Assembly: GCA_016201405.1 (NCBI GenBank)
Contig: JACQCZ010000014.1
Location: 170,631-234,630, forward strand
Direction: 5' to 3'
From: Candidatus Acetothermia bacterium
GTDB taxonomy: Bacteria > Bipolaricaulota > Bipolaricaulia > RBG-16-55-9
Length of the DNA: 64,000 nucleotides
The position numbers were made by a program, and so were the translations under genes. Shown in pieces: positions 1 to 8,796 of this stretch. The notes under the pieces are model-generated. The model did not search any database and was not told the origin of the DNA. It worked only from the letters and a program-made list of their open reading frames with translations. The stretch's first letter is position 1. Each line of letters opens with the position of its first letter.

Positions 1-73
1 GATGAAGAGTGATCTCACACCCGAGGGCTCGATCTACACTCCCGTATTTCAAGTGCCATTCTCGACGAAGTAA
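1..73 (+). CDS. 3' end of an upstream gene (partial)
   Basis: A reading frame open from the window edge runs to a TAA at 71-73 and encodes about 23 residues ending in PVFQVPFSTK. It lies 7 bases before the likely archease start, on the same strand, which fits the tail of an upstream gene in one operon. The fragment is too short to identify. RtcB, the usual archease partner, would be a natural neighbour, but I cannot recognise an RtcB C-terminus here. Confidence 0.4.
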   Translation, partial: MKSDLTPEGSIYTPVFQVPFSTK

Positions 74-80
74 ATTAAAA

Positions 81-506
81 ATGCCCTTTGAATACAAAGA
101 TCATACCGGCGAGACATGGCTGTCGGCTACTGGAGAGTCACTGGAAGAGGCCTTTTCAGAAGGAGCCAAAGCGCTCTTCAATATCATGGTGCCGATCGAG
201 CAGATTGAGCCTTGCGAAGAGGTTGATGTATCTTGTTCTGCCGGAGAGCTCGACATGCTCTTCTTTGAATGGCTCAACAGACTCATTGTGATCAAAGAGA
301 TACAAGGGCTAATCTTTTCGCGATTTGAGATTTTTTTGATTAAGAAGCAGAAAAGAGAGTATCAGCTTAATGCGAAGATCTGGGGTGAGGCATTTGATTC
401 ATCAAAGCATGAGAGCGAAGTTGATGTCAAAGCGGCAACATTTTCAGAGCTGAAATGTGAAAAGACAACTGATGGCTATCTGGTCGAATGTGTAATTGAT
501 ATTTAA
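81..506 (+). CDS. Archease family protein
   Basis: A 141-residue protein matching the archease family in length and layout. Archeases are small proteins that activate the RNA ligase RtcB in tRNA splicing or RNA repair. The N-terminus has the family signature (phenylalanine-glutamate, then DHTG, then a glycine and a LEEAF helix, residues 3-30), and the C-terminal half keeps the ELKCE strand region. The usual aspartate just after the HT pair appears as glutamate 11. I chose the ATG at 81 because homologues begin there; the frame stays open upstream to position 9. The Shine-Dalgarno sequence is weak. rtcB is not visible in the window. Confidence 0.8.
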   Translation: MPFEYKDHTGETWLSATGESLEEAFSEGAKALFNIMVPIEQIEPCEEVDVSCSAGELDMLFFEWLNRLIVIKEIQGLIFSRFEIFLIKKQKREYQLNAKIWGEAFDSSKHESEVDVKAATFSELKCEKTTDGYLVECVIDI

Positions 507-508
507 GA

Positions 509-1006
509 CTAATCCATGCGCCCTTCGCCGCGCTTCAACATCGGGTCGCGGCCACTCGCTCCCGGATGTGACTCAGAAAGCTGTGCTTTTGTGTAGATCA
601 TCTCATCGCGGGTGTAACCGGAGATCTCGTACTCATCACTCAGCACGATGCAGTCGACTGGGCAGACCTCTTCGCAGTCGCCAACGAAGATGCAGCGCAG
701 CATATTGATCTGAAAGTCAGCGGCATAGCGCGGAGATTTTGAGATGGGGTTGTGCTCTGGGTTTGGAGCATCCTTGACATAAATGGCCTGTGCCGGACAG
801 ACAATCTCGCAGAGATGACAGGCAATGCAGCGATCTTTGCCATCTTCCCAGAGTCTCAAATAATGACGGCCCCGGAACATGCTATACGGCTTTCGCTTCA
901 CTTCTGGATACTGAATCGTGACTGGCTCTTTTAGAAGATAGCTGAAGGTGATCTTCATGCCCTTCAGAATTGCCGAGATGCCTTCAAATGCGTTCTTCAC
1001 CGACAT
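509..1006 (-). CDS. nuoI: NADH-quinone oxidoreductase subunit I, with an atypical second Fe-S motif
   Basis: A 165-residue 8Fe ferredoxin-like subunit of complex I, which carries clusters N6a and N6b in the peripheral arm. The first motif is complete (Cys60, 63, 66, 70, followed by Pro). The second motif reads C-IFV-GD-C-EEV-CP: Cys105, Cys111 and Cys115 are present, but position 108, normally the second cysteine, is valine. An extra cysteine sits at 119 and an aspartate at 110. The remaining sequence (YTRDEMIY near the C-terminus) is typical of NuoI. It lies 3 bases after nuoD and is the last gene of the visible nuo cluster. The substitution is read directly from the codon GTT; whether it is real or a sequencing error cannot be told here. 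Confidence 0.9.
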   Translation of the reverse strand: MSVKNAFEGISAILKGMKITFSYLLKEPVTIQYPEVKRKPYSMFRGRHYLRLWEDGKDRCIACHLCEIVCPAQAIYVKDAPNPEHNPISKSPRYAADFQINMLRCIFVGDCEEVCPVDCIVLSDEYEISGYTRDEMIYTKAQLSESHPGASGRDPMLKRGEGRMD

Positions 1007-1009
1007 GAT

Positions 1010-2185
1010 TTAGCGGTCCACATCTCCTAGCACGGGATCAACGCTGGCGATGGCCACAACAGCATCTCCAAGATAATGGCCGTTGATCATCTCGGGTAGA
1101 ATCTGAATGTGCGCGAATGATGGCGCACGCATCCGCATGCGAAGCGGCTTGTTGCTGCCATCTCCGATCACCCAGTAGCCCTTCTCGCCGCGGGGTGACT
1201 CGATGGTGACATACGATTCCCCGACGGGTGCAAAGAGCCCTTTGTGGGGATGCGGCTTCCAGACTTTGCGGTCGGCCACCACGAAGGGGCCAGAGGGCAG
1301 TTTGTTAAGGGCTTGCTCGATAATATTTAGACTCTGATCCATCTCCGCCAGGCGCAGAAGATATCGGGAGTAAGCATCCCCTTCTGTTTTGGTAGGAACC
1401 TCAAACTTGAACTCAGCATATGCTGAATACGGAAATGCCTTGCGCACATCATAGGCGACGCCAGTCGATCTCAAGACAGGTCCAGTTGCGCCATAAGCAA
1501 GACATTGCTCAGTGGTAAGAACCCCCACGCCTACATTCCGCATCTTCCAAATCGGGTTCTTCGTGAGCAGGCTGTCGTACTCTTTGATCTGAGCTCGCAG
1601 ATGGAGAATCAATTCGCGTGCCATCTTGTCAAAGCCTCTCGGCAGATCACGCAACACGCCGCCGATTCTAAAGTAGCGCGGGAACATGCGCGCACCGGAG
1701 ACAAACTCAAAGAGATCAAGAATCATTTCGCGATCACGGAAAGTGTACATAAAGACACTGGAGACGTTGAGCTCCAGCGCACTCGTCCCAAGCCAGACCA
1801 TATGGCTGACGATCCGCGAAAATTCTGCCATGATCACGCGGATATATTCGGCGCGTCTGGGAGCCTGAATCCCAAAGAGCCTTTCGGCAGCCTGGATAAA
1901 GCCCATCTCTTCATTGAGCGACGAGAGATAATCCATGCGGTCGATGAGCGGCACAATCTGATGATAGGTTCTGTATTCGCACTCTTTCTCGATGCCCGTG
2001 TGCAGATAGCCGATGACAGGCTCTGACTTGACGACCACTTCGCCATCGAGCTCGAGCACGATGCGCAAAACGCCATGAGTGCTGGGGTGGTGAGGTCCCA
2101 GGTTGAGCACCATCGTCTCCGTGCCGTGCTCTGGGTTTGTCCCGATGCGCTGCAAGTCGAGCTGTCTTGTAAGTACATCAGTCAT
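1010..2185 (-). CDS. nuoD: NADH-quinone oxidoreductase subunit D (49 kDa)
   Basis: A 391-residue complex I subunit that, with NuoB, lines the quinone-binding cavity. Diagnostic features are the N-terminal NLGPHHPSTHGVLR motif, the GYLHTGIEK segment, the R-Y-LL-RL-E core and the C-terminal D-P-V-LGDVDR ending. I chose the ATG at 2185, which overlaps the nuoC stop by 8 bases, giving translational coupling; a longer upstream extension lacks family similarity. NuoC and NuoD are separate genes here, not a fused nuoCD. Confidence 0.95.
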   Translation of the reverse strand: MTDVLTRQLDLQRIGTNPEHGTETMVLNLGPHHPSTHGVLRIVLELDGEVVVKSEPVIGYLHTGIEKECEYRTYHQIVPLIDRMDYLSSLNEEMGFIQAAERLFGIQAPRRAEYIRVIMAEFSRIVSHMVWLGTSALELNVSSVFMYTFRDREMILDLFEFVSGARMFPRYFRIGGVLRDLPRGFDKMARELILHLRAQIKEYDSLLTKNPIWKMRNVGVGVLTTEQCLAYGATGPVLRSTGVAYDVRKAFPYSAYAEFKFEVPTKTEGDAYSRYLLRLAEMDQSLNIIEQALNKLPSGPFVVADRKVWKPHPHKGLFAPVGESYVTIESPRGEKGYWVIGDGSNKPLRMRMRAPSFAHIQILPEMINGHYLGDAVVAIASVDPVLGDVDR

Positions 2186-2705
2186 ATTGCTTTGGAATGA
2201 CCTCGCTCGGCAGCTTGTCACTGAGAAGGCCCTTAAATTCAACGGGCTCTTCCGTCAGAGCATACTCTTTTCTGAGGGGGTGGCCCATCCAGTCATCCGG
2301 CATCAGAAGGCGCTTCAAATCAGGATGGCCTTCAAAGTTGATCCCATAAAAATCATAGAGCTCGCGCTCAAACCAGTTGGCCATTGGAAAAATTTTGCTG
2401 GCGGTGGGAAGCAAAGAATTTTCGCGCTCCACTTTCACTTTTAAAAATAATTTAGCCGGTGTCTGGATGGAATTCATGACATAGATGACATGAAAGAATG
2501 GCTCTCTCTCCAGATAATCTGCAGCGGTGAGATCATAGAGCATGGGAAAATCTGTTTTGGCTAAACGAAGTGCATCGAGCAACGAGGATTTCTTGATCGT
2601 GAGCTGCTTATATCCGGAGCGGATGACCTCTTCCTGCTCAATCGCGCCCGAAAACTTCGCACGAATTTTCTCAACAACCTGATCTACGAGTGGTTGCTCC
2701 GCCAT
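2178..2705 (-). CDS. nuoC: NADH-quinone oxidoreductase subunit C (30 kDa)
   Basis: A 175-residue peripheral-arm subunit of complex I. The family signature is clear near residues 115-150: FERELYDFYGI, FEGHPDLKRLLMPDDW and GHPLRKEY. It is the first gene of the local nuo group and lies 33 bases downstream of folC on the same strand. nuoA, nuoB, nuoE-H and nuoJ-N are not in this window, so the complex must be completed from other loci. Confidence 0.95.
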   Translation of the reverse strand: MAEQPLVDQVVEKIRAKFSGAIEQEEVIRSGYKQLTIKKSSLLDALRLAKTDFPMLYDLTAADYLEREPFFHVIYVMNSIQTPAKLFLKVKVERENSLLPTASKIFPMANWFERELYDFYGINFEGHPDLKRLLMPDDWMGHPLRKEYALTEEPVEFKGLLSDKLPSEVIPKQYD

Positions 2706-2738
2706 ACGCCCGGATGATACCAGAAGCGCCTCCCCACC

Positions 2739-4115
2739 TCAATGACTGGAGTCATTTTCAGTTTGCAGCCCAGTTTTGACCGCATCCCAGCGTTTGGCAA
2801 CCTCTCCTGCCAGATAGAAGGAGCCAGTGACGCATACCAGCTTTTCCGGGCCGCAAAGTTGTAGTACAGATTGGAGAGCAGAGTCAATATCTGGATTAGC
2901 GCTCATCGGAATTTTGTTAGTAATGTGCAGTGCAGCAACGAGAAGCTCTTCGGGATTGGCTTCGATGACGTGGCCGATGCCTGTGAAAATGACCTGGCTG
3001 GCAATGGGCAGAATCTCGTGGAGGCTCCGGTCGATCTCTTTATCTTTGGCCATGCCCATTAATAAAATAACTGAATGATTTGGGAAATTTTCGATCAATG
3101 TCTCTCGGAGTGCCCGCAATGAAGAGGGGTTATGAGCTACATCCAAAATCACACACGGACTCTGCGACAGGACTTCAATTCTCCCGCGTGGTTCAGCTTT
3201 TGCAAGCCCATCTCGAATTTGATCATTGCTGACCGAAAGTTTGATCTTCTCGCGTGCCACTTCGATGGCGGCAACCGCCACAGCGGCATTCTGCTGCTGG
3301 TGCTTTCCCAGTAATCTCAAGCGCAGATTGTCATAGCGAGCACGCCAAGTCTGAACACTGAAACGTGCTTTGTCCTGGTAAAGCTGAAAGTCCCGGCCGA
3401 TCAGAAAGAGCTGCGCCGATTCTGCATTTGTCTTCTCTTCGATCACTTGAGCTGGACCTGGAGCATCCACACCAGAGATAACGGGAATGTTGTTCTTGAT
3501 AATTCCGGCCTTTTCAGCGGCGATCTTTTCGAGCGTATCTCCCAATATGTGCGTGTGGTCATAATCGATGCTGGTAATGACTGAGACGAGCGGAGTCACG
3601 ACATTGGTCGAGTCAAGCCGGCCACCAAGACCGGTCTCTAAGATGACAAAATCGACCTCATGATCTGAAAAATAGCGGAGCGCAATCACGGTAATGATCT
3701 CAAAGAAAGTGAGTGGCTTTCCCGTCGCGCGCTGTGCTTCCAAGTGGGAGTGAAGCCGATTCATAACCGAAATGAGCTCTTCGTCGCTGATATCTTGCCC
3801 ATTGATTGAGAATCTCTCGTTGAGCTTGATTAGATGAGGCTTTGAGAAGAGCCCGACGCGATAGCCCGCTTCGCACAAAATCGAAGCGATCATAGCACAG
3901 ACGGAGCCCTTTCCCTTCGTGCCTGCAATATGAAAGATGGGGGCGTCATTTTCTGGGTTTCCAACTGCGCTCAAAACCTCTCTCACCCGGTCGAGATCGA
4001 GGACATCACGGGTGTATTGAAAGGTTCGGACCCGCTCGTAATTCGTAAACTGGGAAAAGTATTCTTCAACTTCAGCAAGAGTTCGAAAGGGCTTCAACTC
4101 GTTTATTTTCTTCAT
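2739..4115 (-). CDS. folC: Bifunctional folylpolyglutamate synthase / dihydrofolate synthase
   Basis: A 458-residue Mur-ligase-family enzyme that adds glutamate to dihydropteroate and folates. The ATP-binding loop GTKGKGS is at residues 65-71, followed by the SKPHLI and NERFSING substrate-loop motifs, the LETGLGGRLDSTN segment and the C-terminal LDVAHNP motif. The length is normal. It precedes nuoC on the same strand and may be co-transcribed with it, although the pathways are unrelated. The start ATG lacks an obvious Shine-Dalgarno sequence. Confidence 0.93.
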   Translation of the reverse strand: MKKINELKPFRTLAEVEEYFSQFTNYERVRTFQYTRDVLDLDRVREVLSAVGNPENDAPIFHIAGTKGKGSVCAMIASILCEAGYRVGLFSKPHLIKLNERFSINGQDISDEELISVMNRLHSHLEAQRATGKPLTFFEIITVIALRYFSDHEVDFVILETGLGGRLDSTNVVTPLVSVITSIDYDHTHILGDTLEKIAAEKAGIIKNNIPVISGVDAPGPAQVIEEKTNAESAQLFLIGRDFQLYQDKARFSVQTWRARYDNLRLRLLGKHQQQNAAVAVAAIEVAREKIKLSVSNDQIRDGLAKAEPRGRIEVLSQSPCVILDVAHNPSSLRALRETLIENFPNHSVILLMGMAKDKEIDRSLHEILPIASQVIFTGIGHVIEANPEELLVAALHITNKIPMSANPDIDSALQSVLQLCGPEKLVCVTGSFYLAGEVAKRWDAVKTGLQTENDSSH

Positions 4116-4206
4116 ATTGTGGAATAAAAGAGTCCAGCCAAACTCTAATAATAGCCACGAACTTTGGCAAGCCTAGATGGGTATGATACGCTCATGATGA
4201 GGAATT

Positions 4207-6633
4207 ATGATCCATAAGCTGACCCCCAAAGAGCTGCGCCGCATTTATGATTCAACCGGCTTCGGCTGCGAAACCACAGCCGATGTCAAGCCGCTCCGTG
4301 AGATCATTGGCCAGGAGCGCGCCTCCCGCGCTCTGCGCTTTGGCCTTGAAATTGAATCGGTCGGATTCAATATGTACGTCTCTGGACCTCCAGGGATCGG
4401 CAAGATGACTGCCGTTGAGGCATTTTTGGAGGACATGGCCAAGCAAAAAGATCATGCCGAGGACTGGTGCTATGTCCACAACTTTGATGATCCTTACCAG
4501 CCCACAATGATTCGGCTCCCCGCCGGGATGGGCACGGAGCTGCAACAGGACATGAAGCGCCTCATCGAGAATATCCGCCGCGAGGTTCCGCAGGCTTTTG
4601 AGAGTGAGGAGTACAACAGCAAGCGTGAAGAGATATTGAAGGCCCTCAATCAAGGACGGGAAGGGCTCTTCGAGAAGCTGCAAGTGCGGGCGACGCAAGC
4701 GGGGTTTGCACTTCAGCCCACTCCCGCTGGCGTATTGGTCGTTCCGGTTAAAGAGAACAAGCCACTGACCGATGAAGAGTTTCAAGCCTTGCCAGAGCAG
4801 GAGCGCGAACGGCTCAAAAAGGGGCGCGATGAGCTGCAAAGCGAGCTAAATACGACTCTGAAGCAGCTCCGCGTGATTGAAAAGTCCTTTCAGCAGCAGC
4901 TCAAAGAGCTGGATCAACTGGTGGCTCTCTATCTTGTCGGCAGCTCAATCCATGAATTATTAGATAAGTATGAGAAGATGCCAGAAGTGGTCGCCTTTCT
5001 TCAGGCAGCTCAAAATCAGATTTTGGAGAATATAGACTCGTTCCGCCCAGCTCAGCCGCAACAGGATGGGCAGGGACAGCCGCCAGATCAGCCTCCTTGG
5101 GTGCGCGAGCTTCCGTTCCGCAAATATCATGTCAATCTGCTCGTCGATCACGGAGAGTTGCCGGGCGCGCCTGTCGTTCTGGAGCACAACCCGACCTACA
5201 ACAATCTCTTTGGGCGCATCGAAAAAGAGACGCAATTTGGCACCCTCTATACCGATCACACCATGATCAGAGCAGGCTCCATCCACCGGGCCAATGGCGG
5301 ATATCTAGTGATGCCGATCCTGGATGTGCTCCAAAACCTGATGACCTGGGAGAGCCTCAAGCGTGCGCTCAAGAGTGGAGAAGTCCAGATTGAAGAGATC
5401 TCTGAGCGCATGGGCTATGCGGCCACTAAAAGTTTGAGGCCCGAGCCAATCCCGCTCGATGTCAAAGTTGTGCTGGTGGGGCGGCCCGATCTCTATTATT
5501 CGCTTCATTCCAATGATGAAGAGTTTCCCGAGCTCTTCAAAGTGAAGGCCGATTTTGATACCCGCATGGAGAGCAATCAGGAAAATATTCTCAAATACAC
5601 CTCGTTTCTCTGCTCGCTCTGTCAGAAAGAGCGGTTGCAGCATCTGGATTCAAGCGCCATTGCCAAGACCTTAGAATATGCAGCGCGCCTGGCAGAAGAT
5701 CAAGAGAAGCTTTCGACTGCATTTGGCCCAGTCGCTGATCTTGTCCGAGAGGCGAGCTTTTGGGCGCGAGAGTCCAAATCAAAATATATTGAAGCCTCTC
5801 ATATCGGGAAGGCGCTGGGTGAGAAGGTCTATCGCGCCAATCTGGTCGAGAAGCGCATCCAAGAGATGATTGCGGAAAAGACACTGCTAATTGACACAGA
5901 GGGCGCACGGGTCGGCCAGATCAACGGGCTGGCTGTGCTCAGCCTGGGGGATTACGCCTTTGGCAAGCCATCGAGAATCACGGTCAGCATCAGCCCGGGG
6001 CGCGATGGCGTGCTAGACATCGAGCGCGAAGTGCAGATGGGTGGAAAAATTCACAGCAAGGGCGTCATGATCCTGACCGGTTATCTTCGAGAGAAATTTG
6101 CCCAAGACAAGCCGCTTAGCTTGTCTGCGAGACTCGTCTTTGAGCAGAGCTATGAAGGCGTGGATGGCGACAGCGCCTCCAGCACAGAGCTCTACGCCAT
6201 TCTCTCAGCGCTCTCTGGCAAGCCGATCAAGCAGTCTTTTGCGGTGACGGGCTCTGTCAACCAGCATGGCGAAGTGCAAGCCATTGGCGGGGTCAATCAC
6301 AAGATCGAAGGCTTCTTTGACATTTGCAAAGCCAAAGGATTGACGGGCGAGCAGGGCGTCATGATCCCAGCGAGCAACATGAAGAGCCTCATGCTGCGCG
6401 AAGATGTGATCGAAGCTGTGCGCAAAAAGAAGTTCCAGATCTGGTCTGTCAGCACAATCGACGAAGGGATTGAAGTCTTGACAGGAGTCGCCGCCGGGAA
6501 GCGCGGCAAAGATGGGAAATTTCCCAAGGGTTCTGTCAATGGGCTGGTCAATGAGCGGCTCTTGAAGCTGAATGAGCTAATGCAAGGGATGAATAATAAT
6601 AAGAAGAAAACCAAAAAGAAGAAGAGCAAATAA
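4207..6633 (+). CDS. LonB-like ATP-dependent protease (AAA+ / S16)
   Basis: An 808-residue Lon-related protease. A Walker A loop, GPPGIGKM, is at residues 60-67. A long helical, partly coiled-coil insertion rich in Glu/Gln/Arg spans about residues 130-270. The C-terminal serine-lysine protease domain carries the catalytic Ser656 (in DGDSASS) and Lys699 (in NHKIEG); the 43-residue spacing equals that of classical Lon. The N-terminal LAN substrate-recognition domain of LonA is absent, which places it with the soluble bacterial 'Lon-related putative protease' group. The C-terminus is a lysine-rich tail. A good Shine-Dalgarno (GAGGA) precedes the ATG. It is divergent from folC. Confidence 0.9.
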   Translation: MIHKLTPKELRRIYDSTGFGCETTADVKPLREIIGQERASRALRFGLEIESVGFNMYVSGPPGIGKMTAVEAFLEDMAKQKDHAEDWCYVHNFDDPYQPTMIRLPAGMGTELQQDMKRLIENIRREVPQAFESEEYNSKREEILKALNQGREGLFEKLQVRATQAGFALQPTPAGVLVVPVKENKPLTDEEFQALPEQERERLKKGRDELQSELNTTLKQLRVIEKSFQQQLKELDQLVALYLVGSSIHELLDKYEKMPEVVAFLQAAQNQILENIDSFRPAQPQQDGQGQPPDQPPWVRELPFRKYHVNLLVDHGELPGAPVVLEHNPTYNNLFGRIEKETQFGTLYTDHTMIRAGSIHRANGGYLVMPILDVLQNLMTWESLKRALKSGEVQIEEISERMGYAATKSLRPEPIPLDVKVVLVGRPDLYYSLHSNDEEFPELFKVKADFDTRMESNQENILKYTSFLCSLCQKERLQHLDSSAIAKTLEYAARLAEDQEKLSTAFGPVADLVREASFWARESKSKYIEASHIGKALGEKVYRANLVEKRIQEMIAEKTLLIDTEGARVGQINGLAVLSLGDYAFGKPSRITVSISPGRDGVLDIEREVQMGGKIHSKGVMILTGYLREKFAQDKPLSLSARLVFEQSYEGVDGDSASSTELYAILSALSGKPIKQSFAVTGSVNQHGEVQAIGGVNHKIEGFFDICKAKGLTGEQGVMIPASNMKSLMLREDVIEAVRKKKFQIWSVSTIDEGIEVLTGVAAGKRGKDGKFPKGSVNGLVNERLLKLNELMQGMNNNKKKTKKKKSK

Positions 6634-6724
6634 TCTCTGGTCGCAGACCTTCACTTGATCTTAGAAGTCCATCTTGATACTCTTCTCGAAACCAGACAAG
6701 TCTATCTGATTTAAATTTTATTTT

Positions 6725-7210
6725 ATGAGCGATAAGAAACACCCAACAGAACGAGAGATTCGCGATCAAATTCATTTATTCTTGGAAAATACCCGTGTCC
6801 TGACTCTGGCGACTTGTGCAGGGAACCAACCTTGGTCTGCGACTCTTGCCTTTGCCTTTGACAAAGAGATGAACCTTTACTGCATCACCAACGGCCAGAG
6901 CCGCCACATCCAAGAGATTGTGAAGAATCCGGCAGTCTCGGTCTCCATGTATGAGCACCAGAGCCCAAGCTACAACCCGCTCACGGTGAAGGGGCTCCAA
7001 CTTGAGGGACTGGCAAAGATATTGGCAGGCGCTGAGGTGCTTCTGGGCCTAAAAGTGTTCATTGGTCGATTTCCAAAGGCCGAAAAGATGTCTGTCGAAC
7101 GGCTCTTTGAGCTGAAGAGCGCAAGATTGCTAAGAATCGAGCCGAGTAGACTCTATTATCTGGATCGCGGAAACTTTGGCGAGCGGGTTGAGTTGCCAGT
7201 GAATCAATAG
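6725..7210 (+). CDS. Pyridoxamine 5'-phosphate oxidase-like flavin split-barrel protein
   Basis: A 161-residue protein of the FMN-binding split-barrel superfamily. Its beta-barrel sequence includes LTLATCAG near residue 25, a central AFDKEMNLYCITN strand pair and the SRHIQEIVKNPAVSVSMY segment typical of this superfamily. Members bind FMN, F420 or heme; the substrate cannot be assigned from sequence. No recognisable ribosome-binding site precedes the ATG, and an AT-rich stretch lies immediately upstream. Confidence 0.75.
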   Translation: MSDKKHPTEREIRDQIHLFLENTRVLTLATCAGNQPWSATLAFAFDKEMNLYCITNGQSRHIQEIVKNPAVSVSMYEHQSPSYNPLTVKGLQLEGLAKILAGAEVLLGLKVFIGRFPKAEKMSVERLFELKSARLLRIEPSRLYYLDRGNFGERVELPVNQ

Positions 7211-7313
7211 CCATCAGCAGTTGGCCGAAATGGCTATATCTCTTACACTACAAAAGCGCATCGATTTTTTCTATGATATTTGAAAGAGCCTAGTGCAGAG
7301 GAGAGGAGACGGG

Positions 7314-8261
7314 ATGTCCGTTCTGACCGATGATGCGTTGAAAGCGATGATCCATAACGAGGGCTATCTGGTCGAGACTCCAGAGGAGATGACCGAAGCT
7401 TACAAAAAAGCCCTTATTCAGATTCTGCTTGTCCAAGCAGACACCGAGCTGATGAGTGCTCCAGCCTATTACATGGCCGCCTGCAAGGCCCCTTCCCTCA
7501 ATACCCGCCTCTCAGCCTACGCCATCATTCAAGATGAGCTGGGCCACGCCCACATCACATTCAGGCTCTTGGAAGATTTGGGAATGGACAAAGAGCATCT
7601 GATCTTTGGGAGAAAACCAAACGAATTTAAGAATCCCTTTGGCTTTGACCAGCCTCTCGAAACATGGGTGGAGCTGGTCATGGCCAACGCCTACTTTGAT
7701 CGCGCTGGAATTGTCTTGCTCAGTGACCCCTTCCAGAACACCAGCTATGGCCCTTGGAAGCGGGCGCTGGCTAAAGTGGACAAAGAGGAACTATTTCATC
7801 TAAGACATGGCGAAGTCTGGATGAAGCGGCTCTGCGAAGCGGGTGGCAAAATCAAGGCTGAGATTCAGCGTGCCGCCGACTGGATGTTCCCGATGGGCGT
7901 TGAGTGGTTCGGGATGCCCGATCACCTCAAGCGCCACACCGCGCAGCTTGAATTTAAGCTCAAAGGCAAGACGAACGACCAACTCCGGCAAGACTGGCTG
8001 AGCGCCGTTGTGCCACTCTCAGAGTCCTGCGGGATCAAGATTCCAGCACACTTTGATGCAGAGAGCGGCCACTATGTCGTGGATTATCACCTGCCCTGCG
8101 ATTATGACGCGAGCCAGAAGCAATGGCTCTTTGACAAGCCGATCACCTGGGACCAGGTCTTTGAGCGCTGGAAGCGCCGCGGCCCAACGAATGAAGAGTA
8201 TGTGAATATGTTCCAGCGCCAATATAAGCAATTTATGACTTCCTTCAACGGGGGAGCCTAA
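7314..8261 (+). CDS. paaA: Phenylacetyl-CoA epoxidase subunit A (catalytic)
   Basis: A 315-residue ferritin-like di-iron oxygenase subunit that forms ring-1,2-epoxyphenylacetyl-CoA from phenylacetyl-CoA and O2. Ligand motifs are visible: Glu45, then Glu75-x-x-His78 (in QDELGH) and Glu159-x-x-His162 (in EELFH). I chose the ATG at 7314 because it follows GGAGAGGAG at proper spacing; an in-frame GTG at 7293 is less likely. It is the first gene of a compact operon with paaD-like, paaB and paaC genes. No paaE reductase or paaK ligase follows, so the electron donor and the CoA ligase must come from elsewhere. Confidence 0.92.
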   Translation: MSVLTDDALKAMIHNEGYLVETPEEMTEAYKKALIQILLVQADTELMSAPAYYMAACKAPSLNTRLSAYAIIQDELGHAHITFRLLEDLGMDKEHLIFGRKPNEFKNPFGFDQPLETWVELVMANAYFDRAGIVLLSDPFQNTSYGPWKRALAKVDKEELFHLRHGEVWMKRLCEAGGKIKAEIQRAADWMFPMGVEWFGMPDHLKRHTAQLEFKLKGKTNDQLRQDWLSAVVPLSESCGIKIPAHFDAESGHYVVDYHLPCDYDASQKQWLFDKPITWDQVFERWKRRGPTNEEYVNMFQRQYKQFMTSFNGGA

Positions 8262-8587
8262 TGTCTGTCGCAACCGAAGTCTGCACAGAAGATCGAGTCT
8301 GGCAGGCGCTCAAAGATGTCAATGACCCGGAGATGCCCATCAGCTTAGTGGATATGGGCATGGTCTATGCCATCCAGATCAAGAATTCGACTGTCAAGAT
8401 TCAACTTGGACCGACATCCACGGCCTGCCCTGCGCTCGACTTTATTCGTGAAGATATTGAGAAGAGACTTCAACAAGAAAATATCGAACGCGTAGAAGTA
8501 GAGTGGGTCTGGGACCCGCCCTGGACCAATGACCGAATCAGTGAAGAGGGGAAGTTCATCCTGACGACGTGGGGAGTCAGCGTATGA
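8261..8587 (+). CDS. paaD: PaaD N-terminal domain (DUF59/MIP18 family), stand-alone
   Basis: A 108-residue protein equal to the N-terminal DUF59 half of PaaD, the Fe-S or metallocentre maturation factor needed for PaaABC activity. It has the DPEMPISLVDMGMVY signature, a TSTACP cysteine loop and the DPPWTNDRIS segment. It stops about where canonical PaaD would continue into its cysteine-rich zinc ribbon; that part is a separate gene at 9635-9826. Its start overlaps the paaA stop by one base and its stop overlaps paaB (ATGA). Confidence 0.85.
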   Translation: MSVATEVCTEDRVWQALKDVNDPEMPISLVDMGMVYAIQIKNSTVKIQLGPTSTACPALDFIREDIEKRLQQENIERVEVEWVWDPPWTNDRISEEGKFILTTWGVSV

Positions 8588-8796
8588 AGAAGATTCAGCA
8601 GACCTACGAAGTCTTTGCCCGCCAGCGGCGTAAAGATGCGCTGAGGCACATCGGCAACGTAACGGCGCCCAACGCCGATCTGGCCGCTGCCTACGCCCGG
8701 TCTATCTACAACGAAGAGCCCTGGATCGAGATGCGCGTGGTTTTGCGCGAGGCGCTCATTCCAGCGATTGAGCTCAAGGGCGGTGCAGTAGCATGA
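8584..8796 (+). CDS. paaB: Phenylacetyl-CoA epoxidase subunit B (short)
   Basis: A 70-residue protein with the PaaB-like layout: a conserved YEVFARQRRKDALRHIGNV segment, then an alanine-rich YARSIY helix and the WIEMRVV strand. It is shorter than the usual PaaB, which is about 90-95 residues. PaaB is a small essential subunit that bridges the two halves of the AC heterotetramer. The ATG overlaps the preceding stop (ATGA) and its stop overlaps the paaC start, which fixes the start at 8584. Confidence 0.85.
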   Translation: MKKIQQTYEVFARQRRKDALRHIGNVTAPNADLAAAYARSIYNEEPWIEMRVVLREALIPAIELKGGAVA

